Below, piece by piece: positions 42,177-52,007 of a stretch of DNA of 64,000 nt. Source of the DNA: CAZIOI01 sp964540855 (GTDB taxonomy: Bacteria > Patescibacteriota > UBA1384 > DTJR01); NCBI GenBank assembly GCA_964540855.1, contig CAZIOI010000001.1, positions 1-64,000 on the forward strand, in the 5' to 3' direction. How positions within the stretch are numbered: the first letter of the stretch is position 1; every line of letters begins with the position of its first letter. The notes under the pieces were generated by a model. It made no database searches. It was given only the letters and a program-made list of their open reading frames with translations, and was not told the origin of the DNA. The position numbers were made by a program, and so were the translations under genes.

Positions 42177-42905
42177 CTATCTTTTACTGTGTCCACCTTG
42201 GCGAGATCTTCTATTTAAGGCTATCTTAAATATGACACTGATTGAACGAAATAACTCCCCGGAAATTTTCGATTCTCCGGCAACTCTGTCTATAAAAACG
42301 ATGGGGATCTCCTTGAATACAAAACCCGCGTCCTGTGCAAGCAAAAGCATCTCAACTTGGAAAGCATATCCGGAAGAAATAACCTTATTGAAATTTACCT
42401 GCTTTAAAAAATCCGCAGGGTAGCATTTATATCCGGCTGTCGCATCCTTTGCCTTTATAGACAATATGGATCTCACCGCCCAATTGGCACAATAGCTATT
42501 AAGATACCTGTTAAATGCCCAGCCTTCGATTCTTCCACCCTTAACGTATCTGGAGCCTATAGCCACTGTTTTGCGGTCACACGCTTCAATTAAGGCATCA
42601 AGCTTTTCAATAGGATGCGAAAAATCCGCATCCATTGAGATAATTTTTTCGTACCCATGTTCCAGCGCCCATTTAAAACCGGCCATATAGGCAGCACCAA
42701 GCCCCTCCTTCTCCTTCCGATGCATCGTAAAAACCCAATCATTTTTTTTTGAAAAACTTTCTGCAATTTCTCCGGTACCGTCCGGCGAATCATCATCAAC
42801 AACAAGAACGTCGGCATTAATGGTGAGTTCGCCGATTCTATTTAATAATTTTGCGATGTTATCTTTTTCGTTGTATGTGGGGACAACTATAAGGCATTTA
42901 CTCAT
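42177..42905 (-). CDS. GT2 polyprenyl-phosphate sugar synthase (DPM1-like)
   Basis: 242 residues. GT-A fold: CLIVVPTYNEKDNIAKLL, VVDDDSPDGTGEIA, ISMDADFSHPIEKL (the D-x-D) and GSRYVKGGRIEGW, all close to polyprenol-phosphate mannose synthases. No C-terminal membrane helices, as in DPM1. Likely makes the lipid-linked sugar used by the GT39-like proteins at 40764 and 44150. ATG at 42905 preferred to one five codons upstream; no Shine-Dalgarno at either. Confidence 0.88.
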   Translation of the reverse strand: MSKCLIVVPTYNEKDNIAKLLNRIGELTINADVLVVDDDSPDGTGEIAESFSKKNDWVFTMHRKEKEGLGAAYMAGFKWALEHGYEKIISMDADFSHPIEKLDALIEACDRKTVAIGSRYVKGGRIEGWAFNRYLNSYCANWAVRSILSIKAKDATAGYKCYPADFLKQVNFNKVISSGYAFQVEMLLLAQDAGFVFKEIPIVFIDRVAGESKISGELFRSISVIFKIALNRRSRQGGHSKR

Positions 42906-43003
42906 ACGCAAAACATACAATAACAGACTATATTTGTAAATCTCCTGTATCCGTTGAATGCGTCAGATGACTTATTTTTAATTTAAAAATTGAATAAATA
43001 GGA

Positions 43004-43009
43004 TATAAT
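43004..43009 (+). promoter_or_regulatory. -10 box upstream of the glycosidase-like gene
   Basis: TATAAT with a leader of about 40 nt to the ATG at 43056. No good -35 box seen. Confidence 0.5.
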
Positions 43010-43055
43010 TTTCTGAAGATCATTTTTAGCTTAGCGGATAATGGATTAAAAACTA

Positions 43056-44153
43056 ATGAATAAAATAAAACTGTTGTTTTGCTTGGCTTTGGCTTTTTGT
43101 ATTGTAGCGGGGGCTGTGATCTATAAGAATTACTTGCAAAAACCAAATGCAGTAAACCGCGAATTTGTATGGGGCATCAGCGCACCAGTTTATCAGCCGA
43201 ACGGCTATTCCGACCAGACAGCCGAAAAAGAGCTGCGGTTGCTGGATGAATTAGGTGTGAGCGCCGTGAGAGTTTTTCTCGAAAGATCGGTAAGGCTTAA
43301 CCCCCTAACCTTTTCATTTGACGAAGTCGCAAACGACGGGTTTATCAAAAAGCTCAATCAGCACAACAAGGATGTACTACTCATACTAGACGGTGATATT
43401 ATTAATTCTATTGATATACCTAATTTTGACTACGAGTCCGCCGGATACAAACTCGGCTCCTACGCTGCAAAAAGATACAAAGGACAGGTGAAATATTATC
43501 AGCTTGCTAATGAATTAACCGGAACAATAGTAAAGCCCTCCGACCCAAATTTTAACGGGGCGACCTTTGACGGCGGATATGGTTTGAAATATTCGATCGA
43601 TCGATACAAAGCCACGTTAGGCTGGACAAAAGGAATTGCCAAAGGCATAAAGGACGGCGATCCGGATGCAAAAACCGTAGTGACGGGACACTGGATTTTG
43701 TACGATATAATTACAAAAGTAATGAAAGATGGTCTGGATTTTGATGTCCTAGGGTGGGCATGGTACAGCGCAGATGGCAGCAACATATCAACTAGAGAGA
43801 TCGATGGTCGGGAGCCTATTGATTTAGCCAAGAAACTTGAGGAGCTGGGAAAGCCAGTCTGGATAATAGAATCCAATTACGATCACGGCAGCTATACCAA
43901 GCTCACCAACGACGGCTCGAATGAAAACGAACAAGCTGATTATATTTATAAAACCGCAAAAGATATTTATGACAACGGTCTTCTTAAGGGGTATTTTGTT
44001 TACACTCTATTTGACGATCTTGGCAACAAAGACATTATGAGCCGTTATTGGGGAATATGCGGGTACAAAGTTAATGACGACGGAACATACGAACCGGTTA
44101 AGAAAGCTGCTTTCGACAAATACAAAGAAGTAATTAACCAAACGAACAACTAG
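43056..44153 (+). CDS. Secreted clan GH-A glycoside hydrolase-like protein
   Basis: 365 residues. N-terminal signal anchor (LLFCLALAFCIVAGAVIY), then a TIM-barrel pattern: WGISAPVYQPNGY, LRLLDELGVSAVRVFLER, YYQLANELTG with the Asn152-Glu153 acid/base pair, HWILYDI, FDVLGWAWYS and VWIIESNYDHG with Glu272 as likely nucleophile. The closing GYFVYTLFDDLG is also typical. Substrate unknown; it could trim the glycan built by this locus. Its TAG overlaps, on the other strand, the TAG of the convergent GT2 gene through a CTAG. Confidence 0.82.
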   Translation: MNKIKLLFCLALAFCIVAGAVIYKNYLQKPNAVNREFVWGISAPVYQPNGYSDQTAEKELRLLDELGVSAVRVFLERSVRLNPLTFSFDEVANDGFIKKLNQHNKDVLLILDGDIINSIDIPNFDYESAGYKLGSYAAKRYKGQVKYYQLANELTGTIVKPSDPNFNGATFDGGYGLKYSIDRYKATLGWTKGIAKGIKDGDPDAKTVVTGHWILYDIITKVMKDGLDFDVLGWAWYSADGSNISTREIDGREPIDLAKKLEELGKPVWIIESNYDHGSYTKLTNDGSNENEQADYIYKTAKDIYDNGLLKGYFVYTLFDDLGNKDIMSRYWGICGYKVNDDGTYEPVKKAAFDKYKEVINQTNN

Positions 44154-47100
44154 CGATTTTTTTCGATTTCAATATAATCGAGTTCTACGATGGCCCCACC
44201 GGTGGCGTTTACTCTAAATTCAAAATCATCACCGTGCTCCGAAAGGGAAAAATTCAGTTGTTTTGTAATATAAGTATTTCTCTGTAAATCTGAGGGCGAG
44301 AATTTTTCTCCGGCGTGTATTTTTGCCCCCTTTTGACTCGCCACGTCCAAGTTAACCCCACCGTTGCCAGATACAACCTTAAATGCAAACTGGGTCGTAT
44401 AGTCACCCGCTTCCAGAGACATGTAAGGACCGCCATTGACAAAAACGTCACCATCTCTTTTTTTGTTGACTAACACCTTGGCGTTACTTGCCGAACGATC
44501 ATCGAGAACTCTACTATACTCACCTGAAAAAGATTCTCCCTCTATCCTGTTACTCGTCTTAGGAGAAATTTTGAATGAACATAGGTCAAAGTAACTATTA
44601 CGAGCAAAAACGTAATATGAATTATCTTTTGAAAGTGCGCTTACCTTCTCTTTTAAACTGGTTAAATCAATATTTTTTTCGCACTTTTGCTCTTCTGCCG
44701 TAAGCGACTGATCAGCATAAAATTTGTTTAACACATTGCTACTATTTGTGGAGGTACTTGACAAACCGATTGCAAGTCGAGGATTCTCTTCCCTCGTCTT
44801 CACAAAAAAGTCGCCGTTCGTGTCAGAAAGTGTCCACGAATCAAAATATCGCTCATCGGTTATATTGTTAACGAGGCATCTCATAAAATCATATCTACCA
44901 ATATTATCTGTGCTAACTCTGCAAAAATTTGTCCCCTCTATCCCTATAGAGGCAGACCTAACCGGAAAGGAGTCGTTTTTTAAGCGACCAAAAACAAAAT
45001 TGGACTGTTGGCTTAATTTATCTATTTTATTTAAGTCAAAAGCGCTAGCTTCGCTACTAACCGAATAAATCATATCTAGATAATTATTATCCACCATACT
45101 CTCTGGCCGAACAGCGTAATTATCAAACACATCGCTCAGCATGCTTGAAAATTGATATATATCGCCCTTACTATCGGAGCGAATATCAAAATATGCACCA
45201 TCATAGCGCCTATTGGGATAGCTAATGGCATCGCGCCCGAGAAACACTTTTTTTTCGGTCTTGAGAGTTTGGCTAATTTTTTCCATTACTAAGCCAGCAC
45301 CGGACCCAACGTCACCGAAACTGATATATTCTCCGTCATACACATTCCAAGTTTTTACTGTAGCCGAACCGACATATAGCCCGCCCGGGGGAAGCTTTTT
45401 TTGGGCGTTAGCCACAGCCTCGTTAGCCGCAGGCAAAGTCTTATATTTAGCAACAGCTGGGACAGTGATAAAAAGCAACTGGACAAAAACCAAGAGTGCC
45501 AGAGCCACCTTCCATCTTTGCGATCTGATTCCAGCGATTAATATTGCCGTACTGGCTACAACAGAAACCGTACCAATCATCAGCGCTCTTCCGTGTAAAT
45601 TTTCATATACATAAGGTGCAACTATCACGGACGGAACAAACCAAAGCAACACAAATAAAAACTTCGAAAAAATTTTCTCTTTCAGCATTTTAACCATTCC
45701 TAAAAACGCCGTTATCAAAAGAAGCCAGCTAGTCAAGAAGCTCATCTTCGAGAAAACTTCCGGTAGACTAAGAGCTTTTTTATCGGAAACGTTTCCTAAA
45801 GCCAAATATTTTAGTGCCTCCCTTGCGGTTTTAAATGGGAGATCGTCTCTATAAGTTGCCGCATAGACTAAAAGTTTCACATATAAAAAAACAAACAAAA
45901 GACCGCCGAGGATAAAGAGTAATATTTTCATAACCAGCCTCAGCCTTTTTGTTTCTATCTTGCCCCTCCATCCAACCAAAAAGACCGGTATTAAAACAAA
46001 AAGCCACAGACCGACCTGAGTATGAGCAAAAGCAGATAGTCCGAGTGATAATCCGGCAGCAAGCGCCAATACCAAACCGCGCCAATCATTTTTGTTCAAG
46101 CATAGTGCGAAAAGATAAACACCGATAAAAAAGAATGCGTGCATTGTCGCATCTACCAAAATAGTCGTCTGCGAAATAAACACAAACGGCAAAAATGCAT
46201 ACATAACGGTCGCATACCAAGCAATCTTGTGTCCAAAAAAATTTTTTATTAAAAGAAACACAAAAATGACACTAACCGTGCCCAAAATGACTGATGGTAT
46301 CGCTGCAACCAATATATTATCTTTAAAACCCAGTTGATAAAGAATATTACAAAAAAATAAATACAGAGGATGAAATGGTGGATGACCTTGAGAAATAGCC
46401 CTTAGAACAGTTTCGCTCACTGTGCGCCACAAGTACTGATTCGAATCAAAAAAATCTGCTGATCGACTCATCAATAATAAGCGAGATAAAAGTAAAATCA
46501 CTGATGAAATGGCAAACACAACAATACTTCTAGATTTGACAAGTCTCGTTTGTGTTAAATAAAAACCATAGAGTTCTTTAAACCCTCTGGCTATCACAGA
46601 CAATTTTGAGCCTGTTGGGCTACCACAGGTACGTTTGAAATGTTTTACCGGTAACTCAGCAATTAACGCACCTGTTTCCTTAAAACTATATAGCAACTCT
46701 GCCGAGAATGCCGCGCCTTTCGAATTAACTTTTAAATTTTTAAGAGTACTTTTTTTCATTAATTTAAAAGCGCAATCAATATCTCTGAATTTCATTTCAA
46801 GCATCGTCCTGCATACTAACGACCAGCCGAAAGCATTTATCTTTCTCAACCATCCTTCGCTCCTATGTTTTCTGTAGCCGATAACTACGTCATACCTATC
46901 AATCTTTTTTAGAAAATTATCTAATTCGTTGATGTCGAATTGGCGATCAGAGTCGGTAAAAAAGATAAGTTCATTTTTAGCGGCACGCAAACCATCATAA
47001 ACCGCTGCGCCATACCCCATATTTTTTTCGTGGCATATAACAATTAGGTTTTTATGCAACTTTTTAAGTTTCGATAAGATATCGACTGTTTTGTCCGCGC

Positions 47101-47248
47101 TGCCGTCGTCAACGACTACAACCTCGCCGCTAATATTTCTTTTTTTTAGAAAATTAAAAGCACATCCGACTGCTTCTTCGATATTCTCCTGCTCGTTGTA
47201 GGCGGGCAATACAATACTAAGTGATTTTTTATCGCCCTTCTGTAGCAT
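44150..47248 (-). CDS. GT2-GT39-like fusion glycosyltransferase
   Basis: 1032 residues in three parts. Residues 8-230 are a GT2 domain (IVLPAYNEQENIEEAV, VVVDDGSADKTVDIL, FFTDSDRQFDINEL, IGYRKHRSEGW). Residues 245-620 hold 9-11 membrane helices with a PMT-like plan (DSNQYLWRTVSETVLRA and QGHPPFHPLYLF in the first outer loop). Residues 640-1032 are an extracytoplasmic, beta-rich region that ends in a probable carbohydrate-binding module (RIEGESFSGEYSRVLDD, YIEIEKN). One protein could both charge the lipid carrier and use it. Ends the overlapping operon that starts at 53470. Confidence 0.82.
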   Translation of the reverse strand: MLQKGDKKSLSIVLPAYNEQENIEEAVGCAFNFLKKRNISGEVVVVDDGSADKTVDILSKLKKLHKNLIVICHEKNMGYGAAVYDGLRAAKNELIFFTDSDRQFDINELDNFLKKIDRYDVVIGYRKHRSEGWLRKINAFGWSLVCRTMLEMKFRDIDCAFKLMKKSTLKNLKVNSKGAAFSAELLYSFKETGALIAELPVKHFKRTCGSPTGSKLSVIARGFKELYGFYLTQTRLVKSRSIVVFAISSVILLLSRLLLMSRSADFFDSNQYLWRTVSETVLRAISQGHPPFHPLYLFFCNILYQLGFKDNILVAAIPSVILGTVSVIFVFLLIKNFFGHKIAWYATVMYAFLPFVFISQTTILVDATMHAFFFIGVYLFALCLNKNDWRGLVLALAAGLSLGLSAFAHTQVGLWLFVLIPVFLVGWRGKIETKRLRLVMKILLFILGGLLFVFLYVKLLVYAATYRDDLPFKTAREALKYLALGNVSDKKALSLPEVFSKMSFLTSWLLLITAFLGMVKMLKEKIFSKFLFVLLWFVPSVIVAPYVYENLHGRALMIGTVSVVASTAILIAGIRSQRWKVALALLVFVQLLFITVPAVAKYKTLPAANEAVANAQKKLPPGGLYVGSATVKTWNVYDGEYISFGDVGSGAGLVMEKISQTLKTEKKVFLGRDAISYPNRRYDGAYFDIRSDSKGDIYQFSSMLSDVFDNYAVRPESMVDNNYLDMIYSVSSEASAFDLNKIDKLSQQSNFVFGRLKNDSFPVRSASIGIEGTNFCRVSTDNIGRYDFMRCLVNNITDERYFDSWTLSDTNGDFFVKTREENPRLAIGLSSTSTNSSNVLNKFYADQSLTAEEQKCEKNIDLTSLKEKVSALSKDNSYYVFARNSYFDLCSFKISPKTSNRIEGESFSGEYSRVLDDRSASNAKVLVNKKRDGDVFVNGGPYMSLEAGDYTTQFAFKVVSGNGGVNLDVASQKGAKIHAGEKFSPSDLQRNTYITKQLNFSLSEHGDDFEFRVNATGGAIVELDYIEIEKNR

Positions 47249-48356
47249 CTTCTATCACCCTTAAAGTTTCTCGAGCACAAGTTCGCCAAGAAAATTTTTG
47301 AGATTGTTGCAATGATTGGCGAGACATTTTTTTGCGCAGTTGATCTTCTTCCATAATTCGTAACATTGCATCCGAAATTGACTTCGGCGAAGACGGATCT
47401 ATGAGTAGTCCGGCGTCACCAGCTGCCTCCGGCATCGAAGAAATATTGGACGTAACCACTGGAAGGCCAAAACTCATAGCCTCGATGACCGGCAGACCAA
47501 AGCCTTCGTACAACGAAGGATATATAAATAAAAATGCATCTTCATAAAGCTTCGCCAAATCACGATCGGAAACAAAACCTGTAAAAACAAGTTTTTTAGC
47601 ATCTACCAGAGGCTTTGCCAATTCATATATCTCGGAATCATTCCAACCCTTGCCGCCGCAGACAACCAACTTATACTTTCTTTGAACGTCCTCCGGCAAT
47701 AATACATAGGCCTTAAACAAACCCCCGAGATTTTTTCTAGGCTCAACTGTCCCGACACATAATATATATTGCTTTTGTTCAAGCTCTAGCGGCAAAGATA
47801 TTGACGGTTCGCTCAATTCATTTAGCCCGGGATATGTCCGATGAACAAGATCTTCTGAGAGCTTGAGATATTTGACAATATCCCGCTTCGTTGAATCAGA
47901 GACGCTCAAAATACTTTTAGCCTTTTTGCACACAGCCACCGTTCTTTTGGAAAGATATTTGGATAGTCTGCGCCCCCTTTGCTCGGGAAAGATAAACGTC
48001 GCCATATCGTGAATCGTTACAACTTGAGGAATTTTCAAACCCAACTGCACCTCAAAAAAGCTTGGGGCAAACAAAACATCAGCGTCCTCTAAAAATCTAC
48101 CCAGAATATTTAATGGGATCCCCCACCAAAACTCCTTGCACTTCCCCGGAATTTTTAGTCTTTTGAGTTTAACATTTTTGCGGGCAAAGCTTTCAAACCT
48201 CTCTGTTTTTTCGGCACTGTCGTTAAAATGAGTCGAATATATCAAAAACTCGCACTCCTGAGAATCTCTTACGAGAGCATGCGCCAACTCAAAAGTATAG
48301 CGGCCAATACCCGCGGATTCTATAATCGCTCTGGTTACATCAATCGCTATTTTCAT
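47229..48356 (-). CDS. Glycosyltransferase family 4
   Basis: 375 residues, GT-B fold: IDVTRAIIESAGIGRYTFEL, VVTIHDMATFIFPEQRG, ILCVGTVEPRKNLGGLFKAY and PSLYEGFGLPVIEAMSFGLP with the E-x7-E donor motif. The ATG at 48356 is chosen because the family starts at MKIAIDV; an ATG eight codons upstream has no support. Overlaps both the upstream O-antigen-ligase-like gene (17 nt) and the downstream fusion gene (20 nt). Confidence 0.88.
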   Translation of the reverse strand: MKIAIDVTRAIIESAGIGRYTFELAHALVRDSQECEFLIYSTHFNDSAEKTERFESFARKNVKLKRLKIPGKCKEFWWGIPLNILGRFLEDADVLFAPSFFEVQLGLKIPQVVTIHDMATFIFPEQRGRRLSKYLSKRTVAVCKKAKSILSVSDSTKRDIVKYLKLSEDLVHRTYPGLNELSEPSISLPLELEQKQYILCVGTVEPRKNLGGLFKAYVLLPEDVQRKYKLVVCGGKGWNDSEIYELAKPLVDAKKLVFTGFVSDRDLAKLYEDAFLFIYPSLYEGFGLPVIEAMSFGLPVVTSNISSMPEAAGDAGLLIDPSSPKSISDAMLRIMEEDQLRKKMSRQSLQQSQKFSWRTCARETLRVIEDATEGR

Positions 48357-49512
48357 TTTTTGTATTTTTTTGGCTTGCAATAGCTATAATCAGCCAGAAA
48401 AACGCCGCCAAGTCGTTTCGAAAAAACGGCGTGTCTATCACACCATATATAAGAAGAGACATCAGGGCAAATTTGAGATAATTATCGGATCTATTAAAAC
48501 CGCTTTTATACACTAAAAAGATAAACGCCAGCAGTAAAACAGGACCCCCAATTACAAGCAAGTGCAAATACAGATTATGGGCCGTTAAAGCCTGGGGTGA
48601 AATATATTCGGGAAAATTAATCCTGTCTCGGGTCAGCTCGGTGAAGTAAGTTTGGTAATTATTCAACCCAACGCCAACAATCGGATTTTTTTTAACTATT
48701 TCAAGCGACGTTTCCCATATATAAAACCTAATATTGGATGAATTTCCGACCCTGCCGTAAGCGCCAAAATCTGGTTTAAATAGGGTGTATCCACCGATAA
48801 GAAAAACAATCACAAGTAGTACATAAATAAGGTTTTTAAATTTGTTCTTTTTAAAAAATCTGGACGCCAGATAAAAAGCTATTGCAACAACAATTGCGAC
48901 AACACCGCCCCTAGAGTAGGTCAGGTAAAGTGCAATCAGCATTAAAAAAGTGGAGCATATAAGAACCGTATTTTTTTTCTCAACTTCCGCAATGTACACA
49001 ACGGCGAGAGTTATTATCGAAGATAAATATAATGATAAATAATTCGGGCTTATTTTGTCCAAGTCCAAAAGCCGCCCGTCCACCGTTTGAGTCCCAAGCG
49101 CGAACATAATTAGAGCGATCGTAGCAACTGCAGCCGAAGAATAAATGATCGTGCGAATAATCACTTTGGTGTCTAAGCGATCTTTTAAGAGTATATAATT
49201 TGCCATTAAAATCAGCCCGTCAAAGAAATAGGAGCGCCAAATTCCAAGTGCTCTCGCCGAACCATTGGGGTAAAAAGCGCTGAGAAGCGCAATGGCAACC
49301 AAGATCGCTCCGGCTATGATTATCGGTTTATTTAGCTTGTCGCGAGAAAAAGACAAATAGGCAGAGATGGCAAAGCTGAAATAAAGTACAATTTCATACA
49401 ACGTGGTTGGAATGGAGAATATATTAAATCTAAAATAATAAAACGGGATGAGTATCACGCTCAACAAAAAAAGCATAACAGCTATATTTTTAGGATTTAA
49501 TTTTTTTTGCAT
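48340..49512 (-). CDS. O-antigen ligase/polymerase-like membrane protein 1
   Basis: 390 residues with 10-12 membrane helices and a Wzy_C/WaaL-type outer loop, NPIVGVGLNNYQTYFTEL and the ALTAHNLYLHLLVIGG His segment. Such proteins polymerise glycan repeat units or ligate glycan to a carrier. The acceptor is unknown, as no lipid A or LPS genes are in the window. Starts inside the end of its paralogue at 49490 (23-nt overlap). Confidence 0.85.
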   Translation of the reverse strand: MQKKLNPKNIAVMLFLLSVILIPFYYFRFNIFSIPTTLYEIVLYFSFAISAYLSFSRDKLNKPIIIAGAILVAIALLSAFYPNGSARALGIWRSYFFDGLILMANYILLKDRLDTKVIIRTIIYSSAAVATIALIMFALGTQTVDGRLLDLDKISPNYLSLYLSSIITLAVVYIAEVEKKNTVLICSTFLMLIALYLTYSRGGVVAIVVAIAFYLASRFFKKNKFKNLIYVLLVIVFLIGGYTLFKPDFGAYGRVGNSSNIRFYIWETSLEIVKKNPIVGVGLNNYQTYFTELTRDRINFPEYISPQALTAHNLYLHLLVIGGPVLLLAFIFLVYKSGFNRSDNYLKFALMSLLIYGVIDTPFFRNDLAAFFWLIIAIASQKNTKNENSD

Positions 49513-50938
49513 TGATTATTTGTCTTGAGCCAATATTGCAAACAGCACCAATCAAACCGATGAGATACCAAATGTGCGTTATATAGAGCGTTGAAAAGGT
49601 CGCATATTGGATAAGAACAGCAATAAAAGCGAAAAGTAAGGCGAGAGAAATATTCGACAGCAGTTGATCGGCGGAATTACGATAAACAAAGATCAATCTC
49701 GAAATAACAACTATGATCAGCAGCAAGAAACCAAAAATCCCAACTACACCCTGCTCGGCGGCAATTTCAAGATATTCGTTATTAACGATCGGCCACCCAC
49801 CTTCCGGAGCCTCGGCGGGGTAGTTCTCTCTGGCCGGTCCAAAATTACCCGGTCCGACACCTAGGAGCGCATTTTCACCGAACATATCTATCGCCTCCGA
49901 GCTGGTCGAAAGCCTAAGCACAACCGACTCGCCGTTATCGCGATCCTCAACCATCAAATGCGAGACAAACTCGTCAACAGCCCTTGGCTCGCTGCGCAAA
50001 AGCGCGAGATATACTCCGCCGATAATTAACAGGGCAAAACTCGAGGCGATAATCACGTTTTTTGTTGTCAGGATTCTTCTGGCTTGAATAATAACTAAAA
50101 TTAACCCCGTTATACCGGCAGCCAAAAACGCGCCTCGAGAGATTGCAAGGACAAAATTAATAGCCAATAAAATTGCTATTGCGATAGATAGCTTTTTGTC
50201 GAAAACTTCCTTAATTTTGCCGGAAAGGTTTAAAAACAAAATCAAAAACATTGGTATAAACATGTAATTGGCAAAATAAAGCGGTTCATAGGCGCCGGCC
50301 TGAACCCTAGCAAAGCCGAATGTCGAGCTATCATAGCCGACCTTAAGCAAGGTCATCGAAATCGGAAGACCGATCATATCACCAAAAAACTGATACAAAC
50401 CAAAAATCGCCGAAGCTAGTGCGCCCCACAGGAGCCCCTTGAGCGCAAAAATAAGGTCTTCCTTTTTTTCCAAAATCATACTCATAACTAGGTAAAGGCA
50501 CGCCATCAAGCCCATCGAAATTACAACCATAATCGCCCTGTTAAGATTGATTGCTTGGGTGGCAGACACAAGCATAAAAATCAAAAACAAAATCACAGAG
50601 GACCTTATGGGATCAAATTTGAATTTTAATTTTTTTTGATATAACTTCGAGGACAAATATATAACAAGCGTCAAAAATATGATTAAAAAGTTGATTCTTA
50701 TATCAAGCCCTCCTATTTCAACAGACGGCACTCTCTCAAACGTCAAAAAAAATCCTATCAACATCGGACCGATTGACGGTTTTTTTATAATAGCCGGCAC
50801 AAGAGCAACGCAGATTAAAACAAATAAAAGAAAGCCCGCCGGTATCCACGAATTAAAAAACCAAGACACCACTGCGCTAGCCAACAGCAATATCAGAGTA
50901 TAAATCGCGAACCTAGTTTGTTTTTTTGTAATCTGCAT
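49490..50938 (-). CDS. O-antigen ligase/polymerase-like membrane protein 2
   Basis: 482 residues, about 12 membrane helices. NALLGVGPGNFGPARENYPA and VNNEYLEIAAEQGVVG form the outer loop found in the Wzy_C family. With the next gene, two proteins of this family are encoded head to tail, which may separate polymerase and ligase roles (inference). Overlaps the GT4 gene upstream by 26 nt. Confidence 0.85.
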   Translation of the reverse strand: MQITKKQTRFAIYTLILLLASAVVSWFFNSWIPAGFLLFVLICVALVPAIIKKPSIGPMLIGFFLTFERVPSVEIGGLDIRINFLIIFLTLVIYLSSKLYQKKLKFKFDPIRSSVILFLIFMLVSATQAINLNRAIMVVISMGLMACLYLVMSMILEKKEDLIFALKGLLWGALASAIFGLYQFFGDMIGLPISMTLLKVGYDSSTFGFARVQAGAYEPLYFANYMFIPMFLILFLNLSGKIKEVFDKKLSIAIAILLAINFVLAISRGAFLAAGITGLILVIIQARRILTTKNVIIASSFALLIIGGVYLALLRSEPRAVDEFVSHLMVEDRDNGESVVLRLSTSSEAIDMFGENALLGVGPGNFGPARENYPAEAPEGGWPIVNNEYLEIAAEQGVVGIFGFLLLIIVVISRLIFVYRNSADQLLSNISLALLFAFIAVLIQYATFSTLYITHIWYLIGLIGAVCNIGSRQIINAKKIKS

Positions 50939-52007
50939 AAGCCTTTCTATATACCTCGACGGTTTGATGCGCGGTGCGTTCCCACGAAAAGTTTTTGATT
51001 TGCTGCTTGTTCAGCTCAATATATTTTTTACGCAAACTCTCATCGTTATTTAATCTGCCGATAGCCTTGCTCCATCGTTCGGCATCGTTTGGCGGCAGCA
51101 AAATACCGGCGTCCCCTATAACCTCACCCATAGAAGAAGTATCAGAAGAGATAACCGGCACGCCCGAGGCCATCGCCTCCAGCGGCGGCAGCCCGAATCC
51201 TTCATAAACCGAAGGAAACGCAAAAATCTTAGCGCCTTTATAAATAGCCGGTTTGTCGAGCTCATCAACATAACCGGTAAAAATGACTTTTTTCTCCAGC
51301 CCGAGCTCTCTGACTCGCTCAAAAAGCCCCTCATAATACCAGCCCTTTTTGCCGGTGATTACCAAGTTTAAATCAACATTTTTTTCGCTTTTTATTACAT
51401 CGTTGAAAACATCGATTAAGAATTTTAGATTTTTTCTAGGCTCAAGTGTGCCGATATGTAAAATATACTCTTTGGGCAGACCATACTTCTTCCTTACTCT
51501 CCCAACCTCCTCTAACTTAATCGGCTGTTCAAATTTTTCATCAACAGCCAGAGGAATAACAGTAATTTTTTCCTGAGGAATTTTTAAAACCCTCGTAATA
51601 TCGTTTTTTGTTGACTGCGAGATCGTGATTATCTGATTTGCTTTGTGATATGTAAAAGGCATCCATTTTGAATAAAACATCCTTGAAGCAAAGGGGATAT
51701 TTTCAGGAAACAAAATACTTATTATGTCATGAATGGTTATGACAATGGGCCCCCTAAATAGAAGCGGCGCCGAAAAACAAGGCTGATGAAGAAGATCGAC
51801 TTTCGCCGATCGCGCCTTTGCCGGATAGACAAATTGATCCCAATAAAATCTTTGCGGCGTGGAAAAGTCCCTCTCGGCATCAGGTCTTATAAGCTTGAAT
51901 TCATCACCGGCAGAAAATTTTTTAAGAGCTTTGGTTAAATTGGAAACGTAAAAACCAAATCCCGTGGGCTGACCCAAAGTTGTTTGAACGTCAATTGCGA
52001 TTTTCAT
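50913..52007 (-). CDS. Glycosyltransferase family 4
   Basis: 364 residues, GT-B fold: IDVQTTLGQPTGFGFYVSNL, IVITIHDIISILFPENIPF, LHIGTLEPRKNLKFLIDVF and PSVYEGFGLPPLEAMASGVP. AAAGGAG site; the ATG overlaps the flippase stop as ATGA. Mirrors the flippase-GT4 pair at 37592-40203. Confidence 0.89.
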   Translation of the reverse strand: MKIAIDVQTTLGQPTGFGFYVSNLTKALKKFSAGDEFKLIRPDAERDFSTPQRFYWDQFVYPAKARSAKVDLLHQPCFSAPLLFRGPIVITIHDIISILFPENIPFASRMFYSKWMPFTYHKANQIITISQSTKNDITRVLKIPQEKITVIPLAVDEKFEQPIKLEEVGRVRKKYGLPKEYILHIGTLEPRKNLKFLIDVFNDVIKSEKNVDLNLVITGKKGWYYEGLFERVRELGLEKKVIFTGYVDELDKPAIYKGAKIFAFPSVYEGFGLPPLEAMASGVPVISSDTSSMGEVIGDAGILLPPNDAERWSKAIGRLNNDESLRKKYIELNKQQIKNFSWERTAHQTVEVYRKAYADYKKTN

